Positions 51,643-62,438 of a DNA stretch of 64,000 bases are shown here, piece after piece. Below the pieces are notes generated by a model. It made no database searches and was not told the origin of the DNA. It saw only the letters and a list, made by a program, of their open reading frames with translations. Source of the DNA: Triatoma infestans (Eukaryota > Arthropoda > Insecta > Hemiptera > Reduviidae); the NCBI GenBank assembly GCA_011037195.1, contig JAAEAF010004367.1, forward strand, positions 1 to 64,000. Direction: 5' to 3'. The position numbers were made by a program, and so were the translations under genes. Position 1 is the stretch's first letter. Each line of letters starts with the position of its first letter.

Positions 51643-51829
51643 CTAATTAAGGGCTAACTTTAACAGATGAAAGTAATATGTACAACTCCTACATCAAAGC
51701 GGACCGCAAAAGTGGGTGTTCCACACGGAACTTTTAAAAAAACTTAAATGACACCAAATGCTTTATGCGGAAATGCGTGCCCAAAAACGTGACCTTGGGA
51801 AGTCGGGTGGGGCGGTTGCAGGAACAGCA

Positions 51830-52035
51830 AAAAAAAAAAGACTATGAAAGTTCCGGTTAAGGAATTTTGACAGATGACCCACTGTCAGATCCCATGGTGA
51901 TACTTAAACGGAATATCATGTTTCAACTTTCTACGGTATTTCGTTTTTGAGCTATGCTGTTCACATACACACAGACCATTTGCTAAAAACCACTTTTTTT
52001 GGACTCAGGGGACCTCAAAACGGATATTTCGATAC
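51830..52035 (-). repeat. Repeat D, minus strand, head-to-head with next copy
   Basis: Reverse landmarks AAAGTTCCGGTTAAGG, TATCATGTTTCAACTTTC and CACACAGACCATTTGC; it meets the next copy at GAGGTCC and ACCGAGTTTTCACC. Confidence 0.7.
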
Positions 52036-53300
52036 CGAGTTTTCACCAAACTATCCGTTTTGAGGTCCCTGAGTCCAAAGAAGTGGTTTTTAGCAAATGT
52101 GTGTGTGCATGTATGTGAACAGCACAGCACAAAAACGAAAAATCATAGAAAATTCAAACTTGATATTCCGTTTAGGTATCACCATGGGATCCGACAGTGG
52201 ATCATCTATCAAAATTCCCCAACCGGAAGTACCACTTTACTAGTTGTTTTTTTTTTTTTACTTTTTTGCGATTTTCTCAAAAAACAGCTCCGACGATTTT
52301 CTCGAAACATGTTATATCAAGTAACACACACAAAGAGCTACAACTTTTTTTTTGAAACATTTCTCCGGGAAAATTCATTTAAGGGCAGTTGGGGGGGGGG
52401 GAGCTGGGGTTAGGTTTTCCTCTAAAGTGCTGTTTCAGTTTAATATACAATTCTGTCGTATAAATAATATTAATTAAAATTAAATATGCTGTTTAAATTC
52501 CGAGTTTGAAAAAAATCGGACGATCCGGAAGTGGATTTTTACTGATTTTTGTTATTTTAATTTTCTCATTTTCTCGAAAATGGCTCCAACGATTTTCTTT
52601 AAAGTAGGAATATGTACTATTCATATAAAGAACTACAACTTTTATTTAAAATATTTCTCCTGATAATGTCATTAAAGGGGTCTTTTTGGGGGAGGGAAGG
52701 GGTTATGTTTTTCTCTAAAGTGCTCTCATAGTTGATTATACAATTCTACCAACTAAACAAAATTAATTCGAAATAAATAGATGGCCAAAATTCCGAGTTT
52801 CAAGGAAATTAGTAAACCGGAAGTGCGCTTTTACTGAACAATTTTTTGTCAGTTGTTCGACGAACTCTGATGAATTTCATTAAGTTTGGGTACACTAACT
52901 ATAAAATTTGTCAATTTCAATTTTGAAAACTGGAGTAAGAGAAAGTTGTGCAAGTGTTTCTCACTAGATGTTTTTATTTTCTTCACTTTTTTGCGATTTT
53001 CTCCATGGAGACACCGGCGGGGGGGGGGTTCGTTAAACTTAGTAAACTAATTATTTATATGAGACCTACCATTTCTTTTTGAAACTGTTCCCGAGAAAAT
53101 TCATTTAACAGGGGTTTGGGTGTGGGAAGAGATTGTGCTTTACACAAAATTAAAAAGTTCTTTTATTAAGTTTAGATGTCCCATGATAATACATTGTAGA
53201 CTATTAAATATTAGTATAAATTATAAGTTCGAAGAAAATTTGGCTAAAATAACTACATAAAATTGGTATGTGAAAAGTCTTGCAACAAATTAGTTTCAGA
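52036..53300 (+). repeat. Repeat D, plus strand, with internal tandem units
   Basis: After the start block, the unit GCGATTTTCTC..., GGCTCCGACGATTTTCT, CAACTTTTATTTGAAACATT, GGGAAAATTCATTTAAGGGC, AAATTCCGAGTTT, CCGGAAGTG recurs at about 52265, 52570 and, weaker, 52990: a spacing of about 300-400 bp. This shows repeat D contains a tandem array of short monomers. Confidence 0.75.
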
Positions 53301-53304
53301 ACTG

Positions 53305-54305
53305 ATTTTTTACTTTCTCTTACTCCTAGAAAGAGGAAGTATTGTAATCGTGTCAAATTTTCAATATCGAGTTTTCACCGGAAATATCCGTTTTGAGGTC
53401 CCCTGAGTCCAAAAAATTGGTTTTTAGCAAATGGTCTTTGTGTGTGTACGGTGAACAGCATAGCTCAAAAATCAAAAATCGTAGAAAGTTGAAACTTGAT
53501 ATTCCGTTTAGGGGGTCACCATGGGATCTGACTGTAGGTTATCTGTCAAAATTCCAACCGGAAGTACCACTTACTAGTGGATTTTTTACTTTTTTTTTCG
53601 ATTTTCTCAAAAATGGCTCCGACGATTTTCTTTAAACCTAGTATATCAATACACATACAAAGTGCTACAACTTTTATTTGAAACATTTCTCGGGGAAAAT
53701 TCATTTAAGGGCACCTTCGGTGGGGAGGGGTGGGGTTAGTTTTCCATTTAAAGCGCTATTTCAGTTTATTAGATAATTCTGTCATCTAAATAATGTTGAT
53801 TAGAATTAAATCTATTGTTGAAATTCCGAGTTTGATAAAAATCGGATAACCGGAAATACGTTTACTTTACCACTTTATTAAATGATTTTTTTTTTCACTT
53901 TTTCGCAATTTTCTCAAAAATGGCTCCGACGATTTTTCTTGAAACTTCTTATATAAACTAAACATGCAAAGATCTACAACTTTTATTTGAAACATTTCTC
54001 TGGGAAAATTTATTTAAGGGCACTTTAGGGAAGGAGTGGGGTTATATTTTTCTCTAAAGTGCTATCACAGTTGATTATACAATTCTATTATCCAAAAAAA
54101 AATTAATTAAAAATAAATACATGGCCAAACTTCCGAGTTTCAAAAAAAATTAGTAAACCGGAAGTGCGCTTTTACTGAACAGTTTTTTTCAGTTTTCGAC
54201 GAATCTCATTAAATTTGGTAAACAAACTATAAAAGCTATCAATTATAATTTGGAGAACTGGAGTAAAAGAAAGTTGTGTGAGTGTTTCACACCAGATTTT
54301 TTTTA
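53305..54305 (+). repeat. Repeat D, plus strand, nearly complete
   Basis: Starts TACTTTCTCTTACTCCTAGA and ends GTTGTGTGAGTGTTTCACAC then CAGATTTTTTTTA. Two internal monomers (from 53590 and 53895). This is the cleanest full copy and shows the element is about 1 kb, AT-rich and non-coding, without terminal repeats of a known superfamily. Confidence 0.8.
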
Positions 54306-54882
54306 TTATTAAATGGATTAAAATGTTTACCTCCCTATTATGATATACTAGCAAGGTCAGGAAGATATCGAAAAGATTTAATTACACCGGCCATTCCACG
54401 GCCATTGTCATGTAAAATACTTAGATCTTCGGATCTGCTATTGCGGAGTACCCTGGTTATGTAACAGAGCGTTTATTTAATGATTTTAAACTTCGAGATC
54501 TTGGCTGGTTTTTTTGAAAATCAGGGGACAACTATTATATCTTAATTACAGGCCATAGTTAATATGGGATCCAGAATACGAAAAGTGTTCTCTCTGCTCT
54601 TACAACATTTTCGTACAACTTACTTCACATTCTCGGTGAGTGCCCCCTATTTTTGGCAGAGTTTCGTCTCCTCCAAATTGGCAAACGCGATCTCTCTAGG
54701 CGAGAAATAGTGAACTTCCTATCTGGCGAAGTTCCTTGTTCCTACCGCTGGTTGCCTACAATCGTTAAGCATGGAATGTGAAGTCTGAGTGGATCCTGGA
54801 CCTTCCTCGAATATCACCTCTTTCTTTCTGGCCACCTTATTTCAAATAAGATTTTTTGTTATTTATTATTTCTTGTAATTTC
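54306..54882. other. No gene seen
   Basis: Unassigned sequence of ordinary composition; some ORF-like stretches (for example 54282-54464) overlap repeat D and are not convincing. Confidence 0.35.
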
Positions 54883-54960
54883 TATAATGGATGTGTTAGG
54901 TGGAGTGAATTTAGGTCTGGTTGATGAAATGAGAAGACTTGATTAAACTGCTTAACTATG

Positions 54961-55123
54961 CATCAGAGACATTTTCCGTGGTAGCCTGCTTCATTTTGTG
55001 GTCACCGGTTTCGGGCGTTCGCCCATCTTCAGGATGACTGCGTTTGTCAGACAGTGTGATAACACAGACTTGAACAGAGCAAATTCAGCTTATACCTACA
55101 CTCTCTTTATACAGTTTATACGT
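54961..55123 (-). mobile_element. Single H1 unit nested in an LTR, 13-bp TSD
   Basis: CTGCTTAACTATG occurs at 54948-54960 and 55124-55136; in the other L2 copy this sequence context is uninterrupted. The 163-bp insert is one H1 unit in minus orientation: it ends (sense) GAAAATGTCTCTGATG and its other end is ACGTATAAACTGTATAAAG. This is the only monomeric H1 with clear ends in the window. Confidence 0.8.
55001..55036 (-). ncRNA. Hammerhead-like core, H1, C17 lost
   Basis: Minus strand: CATC, CTGAAGA, stem II GGGC/GCCC, GAAACCGGTG, then ACC. Stem II and both core boxes are intact, but the four bases that hold C17 and start stem I (TCGA) are deleted. Confidence 0.5.
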
Positions 55124-55369
55124 CTGCTTAACTATGTATAATAATAAAGAGACACAGTCTGTCTCGACTTTTACAATAGAAAATGGTTAAGGTAGAGTGG
55201 TATGAAAATGACACGAAGTGACTGGCAAGATGGTGAACTGTAGTGAACTGTGTTGAACTGTATCGAACTGTCCATCGCTGTATTTATACAGTTTCTGCCA
55301 CTCCAGTCCGAGAGAGTGCTTGGGTTCGTTTCTCTTCTCTTTACTCTCTTTGGTTGCTGTTACATTTCT

Positions 55370-55605
55370 CTTGCCAAACCTAAAATTCCATTCAGTTCTG
55401 TTTTTAAGTTTAGTTCTTTTTGAATCATTTGAGTTTACATAATCTTTTTTTTTTTGTTCTTTTATTGTGTAACTCTTCTTTGTTGTATACAGCACAATCT
55501 GCAGTAAATTCAAGCAGACGGCTGAACGCCATGCTTTTATATTATGTAAATATTTCATTATTGTAAAGAAAATGATAAAAAAAATCAATAAAGTTATTAT
55601 TATTA
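55370..55605. other. No gene seen
   Basis: AT-rich, an (ATT)n-like end at about 55588-55602. No recognised element. Confidence 0.4.
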
Positions 55606-55609
55606 CTTA

Positions 55610-55800
55610 GATCTTCGGGTTGAGAGTGGTTTGTTATAAACCAACGTTTCGCCCATATTACAACAGGCTTTTTCAGTATAGTAACGCCGCTAAAGCTGTG
55701 TCAGTGTTGTTTCAGCCTCTAAAGGCAACATTGTTCTGGAAAAAGCTTATTGCAATATAGGGGAAATGTCAGTTCATAGCAAACCACTGATGCAGTGTCA
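55610..55800. repeat. H5 inverted pair, Penelope-type box
   Basis: The left arm reverse complement reads CTGAAAAAGCCTGTTG, then GGGCGAAACGTTGGTTTATA. The right arm repeats it in the plus direction in damaged form (CTGGAAAAAGCTTATTGCAA, then TAGGGGAAATGTCAG and CAAACCACTG). GCC/GGC pairs as stem II. CUGAAAA differs from CUGANGA at one base. The same head-to-head design as H1 and H2, but a different sequence. Confidence 0.55.
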
Positions 55801-55835
55801 ATCCAAGTACCTAAGGGTTTTACAAACTTATGCCT

Positions 55836-56028
55836 ATTTTTTTCAGGAAGGCTTAACGTCCCAACTACCAAATTAGTTGCCGAGGACTAAGGAGGGGGGA
55901 GCACAAACTTTACAACAAAAGTTTTTTAAAATAATAAATTTAGCGATTATACGCGAGGATTCGATCTGGATACCTCCCAGTTACAAGCCCATGCTCACAA
56001 CCACTACACCAAACCCACCCCTCGTTAA
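55836..56028 (-). repeat. SINE S3, second copy
   Basis: Matches 41800-42018: GGAAGGCTTAACGTC... on one side and ...TTACAAGCCCATGCTCACAA, CCACTACACCAAAC on the other. The reverse-strand A-box is TGGTGTAGTGG and the B-box AGATCGAATCC (one change). Confidence 0.7.
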
Positions 56029-56074
56029 TCAATATATCTACTAGGAATCATGCATAACTTCCAAAAACAAAACA

Positions 56075-56695
56075 AAAAAATCTGGTGTGAAACATTCACA
56101 CAACTTTCTCTTACTCCAGTTCTCAAAATTATAATTGACAAATTTTATAGTTTGTATAACAAATTTAATGAAATTCGTCGAAAACTGAAAAAACTGTCAG
56201 TAAAAGCGCACTTCCGGTTTACTAATTTTCTTAAAAACTTGGAATTTTGGCCATCTATTAATTTCTAATTAATTTTGTTTGGATGATAGAATTGTATAAT
56301 CAACTATGATAGCACTTTAGAGAAAAACATAATCCCACCCCTCCCCTAAAAGTTCCCTTAAATGAATTTTTCCAGAGAAATGTTTTAAATAAAAGTTTAT
56401 AGATCTTTGTATGTTTAGTTTATATTCGTAGTTTCAAGAAAATCGTCGGAGCCATTTTTAAGAAAATCGCGAAAAAGTGAGAAAAAAAATTATTTAGTAA
56501 AGTGGTAAAGTAAACGCATTTCCGGTCATCCGATTTTTCCAAACTCATATTGAATTCAAATTAACATTATTTAGATGGCAGAATTGTCTAATAAACTGAA
56601 GTAGCACTTTAGATGAAATCCTAATCCCACCTAATCGTGAAATTTGACACGATTACAAAACTTCCTCTTACTAGGAGGAAGAGAAAGTAAAAATG
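56075..56695 (-). repeat. Repeat D, minus strand
   Basis: Begins GGTGTGAAACATTCACACAAC (plus-strand text, so the D 3' end) and ends with the hairpin TTCCTCTTACTAGGAGGAAG. Internal landmarks GCGCACTTCCGGTTTAC and TTTCCAGAGAAATGTTTT are in reverse order. Confidence 0.75.
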
Positions 56696-57915
56696 CAAAA
56701 CATGGTAGAACATGAGTTGTATGGCTTGTCGACTTCTCTAGCCTGTTCTCTAAATAGTTGTACACATTGTGAGTGAAAGGTGAACGTGAGGGTAAGATGG
56801 TTTATCCTCAGCTATAATACCTAGGGAATCTGTTGACAATGGAAGGATGCATCAGAGCAACAGAAAGTGGATGGATATTGCAGTTTGCGGTACCCCTCTC
56901 TGGAACTGTCCTAGTGATGGAATCATTATGAAAAACCAAATTCGGTTAAAAACTTCACCACGAAGATGAGTTAATGAACAGAGAGTGGAGCAATGAATCC
57001 GCTCTCTCATATTAAAGAACATGCCATTGAGTGCTTTTACGAATAGGACGGCAAACGACCAAGACACTTAGAACCAAGTTTCCCATTGTTTTCCAAAGAA
57101 AAATTTGGGCAATTGAGTAAAGTGTGTAACAGCAACCAAAGAGAGATCAGCAAACCAAAAAGAGTATAAAGAGAAGAGAAACGAACCCAACCACTCTCTC
57201 GGACTGGAGTGGGAGAAACTGTATAAATACAGCGACGGACAGTTCATAAAAAGACAGTTCGATACAGTTCAATATAGTTCACTATAGTTCATCATCTCGC
57301 CAGTCACTTCGTGTCATTTTCATAACCATTCTCTATTGTAAATTCCAGGCAGACTATGTCTCATTATTATTATACATAGTTAACCCAGTTTTCTCATTAC
57401 ATCAACCAGACCTAAATTCACTCCACCTAACACATCCATTATATTGGTGGCAGCGCTTTTCAAATCTCGCTTCAGCTTTCGAAGAAAAAAGGTAAGCCTT
57501 TTTCTCTTTTTTTTCAATTTCACACATTTACAATTTTGCATTTTTTTTTTTAATATATTTGCATCCATTATATGTGTTCAGTTGAACCGAGACGGGAAGT
57601 ATCGGATCGGGAGGTTGTGATGCTATCCAATAACCATTAAAGAAGACTGCTTTTCAGTGTCATTAATCAATTCGTAAACATTACGAGAATGCTTCGGCAG
57701 TCTCAATCAGAGATTCACTTAATTCTTACATTATTATTATTTAATCAATGAGTTTGTTAGAAGAACTTTTAAAATATATAATAATGATGCGATAACTTTA
57801 TCCAGTAAATATATATTTATTTAGTAATAACAGAATTGTAACTCTTATCTCACTAATTAAATCTTCTTTTTACCCTTCTTTAAATAACTTACTAAATAAA
57901 GTTTTCACCTAATAA
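56696..57915. repeat. Paralogous block P1
   Basis: Closely matches 60856-62335 (P2) from AAATGCAAAACATGGTAGAA through TTTAGTAATAACAGAATTG and on to TACTAATTAAAG-like sequence. P1 carries an L2 insertion (57125-57572) that P2 lacks. P2 carries an L1 insertion at 61551 that P1 lacks (TTTAGTAATA uninterrupted at 57829-57838). Minus ORF remnants (56852-57067) are short and unrecognised. Confidence 0.75.
57125..57572 (+). mobile_element. LTR element L2 remnant (LTR + PBS + LTR end)
   Basis: Starts TGTAACAGCAACC. The LTR ends at 57443 (CACATCCATTATA) and is followed by TTGGTGGCAGCGCTTTTC, a primer-binding-site-like start. About 115 bp of internal sequence follow, then GCATCCATTATA, the last bases of an LTR. 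The flanks are AGTG and TGTG; the empty site in P2 reads TGTG at 61298-61301. The structure is the same as in L3 at 48642-49436. Confidence 0.75.
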
Positions 57916-58385
57916 TTAAAATCTGCACTGATTAAAAGAAAAAATATTATGAAAATGAAGTTTAATTGTGAGAAAAGAAGAAATCACAGCAATAGATAAA
58001 ATTAATAAAGAAATTATTTAAGTTGGTAAAATTTATTATATGGATATAATAGAACAAGATCATGGTCCATTAGTATTTAGTGAAGAGAAACTGTTATCTG
58101 ATAAAAATAATAGAATCCAGTTCCAACGCTATATCTCAGGTTTAGAAATGCACTGATCACTTACATTATTACCGTTGGATTTAATTATATTTTTTCAACG
58201 CTTTTATTATTATTATTATTATTACTTTTTTCCCCCTCTTTTTCCTTTTGCAAATAGCATCAGCGGGGGGAAAATTACAACACACTGAAGAGATTTCAAA
58301 CTGTTATAAATTGAGGAACTCCCTCACCGGCGTCGCTTTGTCCAATAAAACAGACTTCTGCGCCCTCTTCAACAACCAGGGTTCC
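57916..58385. other. No gene; (TTA)n tract
   Basis: (TTA)n at about 58203-58225, next to the LINE relic that follows. R4/Dong-type LINEs are known to insert in TAA repeats, so this may be its 3' junction. Confidence 0.4.
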
Positions 58386-58389
58386 AGCT

Positions 58390-59285
58390 CGAGCTCATGC
58401 AGATTCTTGATGTCTCAACAGGCACTATACCATTAGCCGATATGACGATCGGGATTACCCTAACCATATCCAGCTGATACATCTCTTTGATTTCAATCGT
58501 TAGTTCCTGGTACTTCCGCTTCTTCTCGGCTGAAGTTTTGCGGGTATTGTCGTCCAAGGGAATCCCTACATCTATTATCTCGGCTGCCCTTTTTCGGGTC
58601 CGGTCTATCGTGCATGACCGACCGATCTATCGGTAATCATGCACTGATCCCAATACACCTTAACCCCGTCCTTTTCCACTATGGCCTTCGGGAAATACCT
58701 GTAATAAGGAAGCTCCTCTCCCTCTGGCTCAATCCCGAGCCTGATTACCAGCGCCTGATGGAGTATGCGCGCTACATTATTGTGCCTTGAGAGATACTCA
58801 GTGCCTGCTAAATTCGAGCCCCAGCGATGATATGCTGAATGGACTCTACTGCTGCCTTGCACAGCCTGCATTGGTCAGAGATTTCGCGCTCCCCGATTAT
58901 GTGCCTTGGTCTTGGGATCGCGAGTACAAATCCTTCCGTCTCCGGAAAGAGTTCACCTCGCACTAGCCACTTTACTGATATCTCGCGAGATATACCGTCC
59001 GCCTCCAACGCCGCACAATTCCGGCCATGGAGCTCCTTGTCTTTCCATTCTTCTACCCAGTGTTCGAAAGTAGTCAACCGAGGGCCTTCTTGTGCAGCCA
59101 AATCGAGCGCTGTGTATTCCCTATCTATGTTCTTGAAATACAGTAGTATTTCAAGAACATAGATTCCGAGGAAGTATGCACGAAGAGCACTTTCTTGCCT
59201 GCGACAGGCTTCCCGAATGTTGACGAGTCCCCCTGCCTCCCAACCAAAACCTTGAGGATTTTGGGTGATGTGAAGCAGTCAGGTT
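58390..59285 (-). pseudogene. R4/Dong-like LINE: Cys-His knuckle and restriction-like endonuclease
   Basis: Antisense reading, in order: ESALRAYFLGIYVLEILLYF, TTFEHWVEEWKDKELHGRNC, VKWLVRGELFPETEGFVLAI, SDQCRLCKAAVESIQHIIAG, AGTEYLSRHNNVARILHQAL, KVYWDQCMITDRSVGHAR, then after a shift IIDVGIPLDDNTRK and KRKYQELTIEIKEMYQLDMV. The CxxC...H knuckle lacks its last Cys (Ala). The RPD...D of the restriction-like endonuclease is damaged at RPD and kept as IDVxxP. This arrangement, with the endonuclease C-terminal to RT, is that of R2/R4/Dong-type single-ORF LINEs. At least two frameshifts; the RT itself is missing (5' truncation near 59285). Confidence 0.75.
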
Positions 59286-59289
59286 GATT

Positions 59290-60100
59290 CCACAATTCTA
59301 ACATCTATACAGAAATAATTAGTAATAAATAGATTGCTAAAATTTCGAGTTTCCAGATAATTAATAAACCGGAAGTGCGTTTTCATTGAACAGTTTTTCA
59401 AGTTTTTGCGATTTTTTGTTTCTATAAAAAGACCGACGAATTTCATTAATTTGGTATATATATTATATATTTTCTTTTACTACTGGTAAAAGGAAGTATT
59501 GCGATCTTGTTGTTCCCGGAAATACATGTTTTGAGGTCCCCTAGATACGCAAAAATGGTTTTTAGTAATTAGTCTATTTTTTAATTCTGTCTGTCTCTCT
59601 ATGTGGTCAAAATAACTCAAATACGGCAAATCGCAGTTACGTAAACAAACTTGAAATTTCGTTAAGGTTCTAGCAGAAGAATCAACAATAAGATTCGAAT
59701 CAAATTCGATTAGCCGGTAATACTACTTGACTGAATAGATTTTTTTATTTATTTTTTTATTTTTTGCAATCTTCTCGAAAACGTCTCAAACGATCTGCTT
59801 TAAATTGATTGTTCCAACTAACAAATAAAGAGCTACAACTTTCATTTGAAAAATTTGCTTTAGCGTTATTTTGAAGAAGGATGAAATTCGACTTTCCACT
59901 GAATTGCGATTACTGTTTTTGTTATACGTACAAGCCTATCATCTATATATTAATAAAAATTACACGTTTTGGCTGGAAAGTCCGAGTTTAAAGAAAATTG
60001 ATGGACCGAATGTACGGCTTTAGCATACGATTTCCTACATAAACATCCCAACAATTTTCTTTGCAATTTGTATATGCAATGGGATCCGAATCATTAAAGA
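59290..60100 (+). repeat. Repeat D fragments, plus strand, diverged
   Basis: 59290-59470 carries the D end (AAACCGGAAGTGCGTTTTC, TTTGGTATATAT); 59475-60100 restarts with CTTTTACTACTGGTAAAAGG and GAGGTCCCCTAG. More diverged than 53305-54305. Confidence 0.6.
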
Positions 60101-60159
60101 TCATAGAATTCCGATTCATAGGATGCCGAAGAGCGAAGAATCAGACATTAAATAAATCA

Positions 60160-60209
60160 AACGTTAATTACTCCCCACCAGGCCAGACTAGGGAGGGAGA
60201 TTCGATTCG

Positions 60210-60243
<34 letters not shown>

Positions 60244-60483
60244 TATAAAGAACAGTTCAGAAGTTTTTTTACAAGTCTTCCACTCCAGTCAGAATTAGCC
60301 TGTCTGTCACTCTGTCTCTCTCTCTCTCTTACTTACTTATTCTCTCGCTACCTCATTTTCTAGCATCTATTACAGTGCAAAGTCCTTGCAGTTTGTGTTT
60401 CTATTATTTATTGTACAGTTTTCAGTTTATCATCTAAAAATCCATTCTCTCTAATTCTTTCACCTTCTCACATCCATTATGTA
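60160..60483 (+). mobile_element. Possible LTR (L4), fragment
   Basis: A TATATATAAAG box at about 60238-60250 after an (AT)n run, then promoter-downstream sequence (GAACAGTTCAGAAG, CACTCCAGTCAGAATTAGCC) similar in layout to L2, ending CACATCCATTAT as in L2. The 5' end is unclear and no TSD was found. Confidence 0.4.
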
Positions 60484-60855
60484 TACTAATTCCGTATAAA
60501 TAGATTTAGAAAGGTTCCAGGGGGAGCTGTAAGGTCCCCAGAACGTGTCCCTCTTTCGGGGAAGTGTCATTTTTAAGTTCTCTCTGCTATACAAATGTAA
60601 TTAATTTTAATAAACATTATTATGTTGAAGGGAATTTGTCAATTATAATTATGTAAATTGCGATAATAGATTTTTTTATAAGGAATTATAGTCATTAAAA
60701 CAAGTCATTGGTCAATCATGGAAATCGAGTAATCAATTCTAATATTCATTAATGCCGTTTTTGCAGAACTGTCTGCTTTCAGGCGGCGTAGTAACGCCTA
60801 GCTAATCGATTATAATGCTCTCTATTATGGGATGACCATACAAATAGGTGGTAGG
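60484..60855. other. No gene seen
   Basis: No recognised feature; may be the internal or flanking part of L4. Confidence 0.35.
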
Positions 60856-62335
60856 AATAAGAGAAAATAAAAATGCAAAACATGGTAGAACATGAGTTAC
60901 ATGGCTTGTCGACTTCTCTAGCCTGTTTTCTAAACAGTTGTCCACATTGTGAGTGAAAGGTGAACGTGAGGGTGAGATGGTTTATCCTCAGCTATACCTA
61001 GGGAACCTGTTGACAATGGAAGGATGTATCAGAGCAACAGAAAGTGGATGGATATTCCTATTTGCGGTTCCCCTTTCTGGAACTGTCCTAGTGATGGAAT
61101 CATTATGAAAAACCAAATTCGGTTAAAAACTTCACCACGTACTTGAGTTATTGAACAGAGAGTGGAGCAATGAATCCGCTCTCTGATTTTAAAGAACATG
61201 CCATTGAGTGATTTTACGGATGGGACGGCAAACGACCAAGACACTTAGAACTAAGCTTCCCATTGTTTGCCAAACAAAAATTCGGGCAATTGAGTAATGT
61301 GTTCAGTAGACCCGAGACAGGATGTATCGGATCGGGAGATTATGATGCTATCCGATTGCCATTAAAGAAGTACTGCGCTTCAGTGTCATTAATCAATTCA
61401 TAAACATTACGAGAATGCTTCGGCAGTCTCAATGAGAGATTCACTTAATTCTTACATTATTATTATTTAATCAATGAGTTTGATAGAAGAACTTTTCAAA
61501 TATATAATAATGATGCGATAATTTTATCCAGTAAATATATATTTATTTAGTGTAATGGAATCGTTTAATGTGATTCCTGATGTAGAAGATGTCTTGAAGA
61601 GGGCGGAAGTTAGTTTGAGATTTTGGAAGTTAGTGCTCCAATTATTAATACGGATTTTATAAAAATAAACTGTATTTGAACAATGACTTTAACGTAATAA
61701 ATGGTAACTAATAACAACAAAATACTTAGAATTAAATAGAAGATAAATAACTAATAAATTAGAATGATAGAATAAACGAACTAAGATGCACTACTAAAAG
61801 ATAATAAGTTTAAATAAAACTGTATAGGGACGCGTAAACTGCTGCTCGTATATGAAGACGTGCTCGTATAATCGTATATGATATATTCCTCCCCTCTTCC
61901 AATGGGGCGAGTTTATATATATTGGTGTTGGCCACACTCACACCAAGACATCTGCCCTAGTGCGATCTGACAATGCGACCTTGTGCCGACCTTCGTAGTT
62001 TGGCGACCACCGACCTAGGTCAGTGGCCAGCCTTATCGGCGCTTGCTTTTGATGTAAGGGCACCTACCCTTGGCTTGTTTGTTTGGCCGCGGCCTTGTTT
62101 TGAAGTCAGTCAGCTGGCTAGGCCACTAGTTGTAAATTATTCTTCCACTAGTTGTAAATTATTTTTTCTTTGTTGGGTTTGACATTGCTATGACTTTGCC
62201 AATGTCAAATGATTTTACCATGTCATTACATTAGTAATAACAGAATTGTAACTCTTATCTCACAAATAAATCTTCTTTTTACCCTTCTTTAAATAACTTA
62301 CTAATTAAAGTTTTCAATTAATAATTAAAATCTTA
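60856..62335. repeat. Paralogous block P2
   Basis: Partner of P1 (56696-57915), interrupted only by LTR L1 at 61551-62230. Similarity starts just after an AATAAGAGAAAATAAAAA string that resembles the edge of repeat D. It may be a further repeat family or a local duplication. Confidence 0.75.
61551..62230 (-). mobile_element. Solo LTR L1, 680 bp, TSD TTAG
   Basis: TTAG at 61547-61550 and 62231-62234. On the minus strand it starts TGTAATGACATGG and ends GGAATC..TTACA-type sequence like 50698-51352. The P1 block has TTAG once at the same place (57831-57834), confirming the empty site. The plus ORF at 61973-62182 is incidental. Confidence 0.9.
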
Positions 62336-62404
62336 GAGTACCAAGATTATACTAGAGTGCCCTCTGTCAAAAATCACAAAGTTAGTGCAACTTAAATTTA
62401 AGCC
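62336..62404. other. Short unassigned gap
   Basis: Nothing recognised. Confidence 0.3.

Positions 62405-62438
<34 letters not shown>

Larger units (their letters stand above)
54883..55364 (-). mobile_element. Solo LTR L2, TSD TTTC, carrying an H1 insertion
   Basis: TTTC at 54879-54882 and 55365-55368. On the minus strand it starts TGTAACAGCAACC and ends CCATTATA, with a TATAAATA box near 55272. Without the H1 insertion it is about 306 bp. A second L2 copy is at 57125-57572. Confidence 0.85.

Noticed and set aside
58839..59162. 107-codon plus ORF
   Set aside because: Antisense shadow of the R4/Dong-like relic, which has clear motifs on the minus strand.
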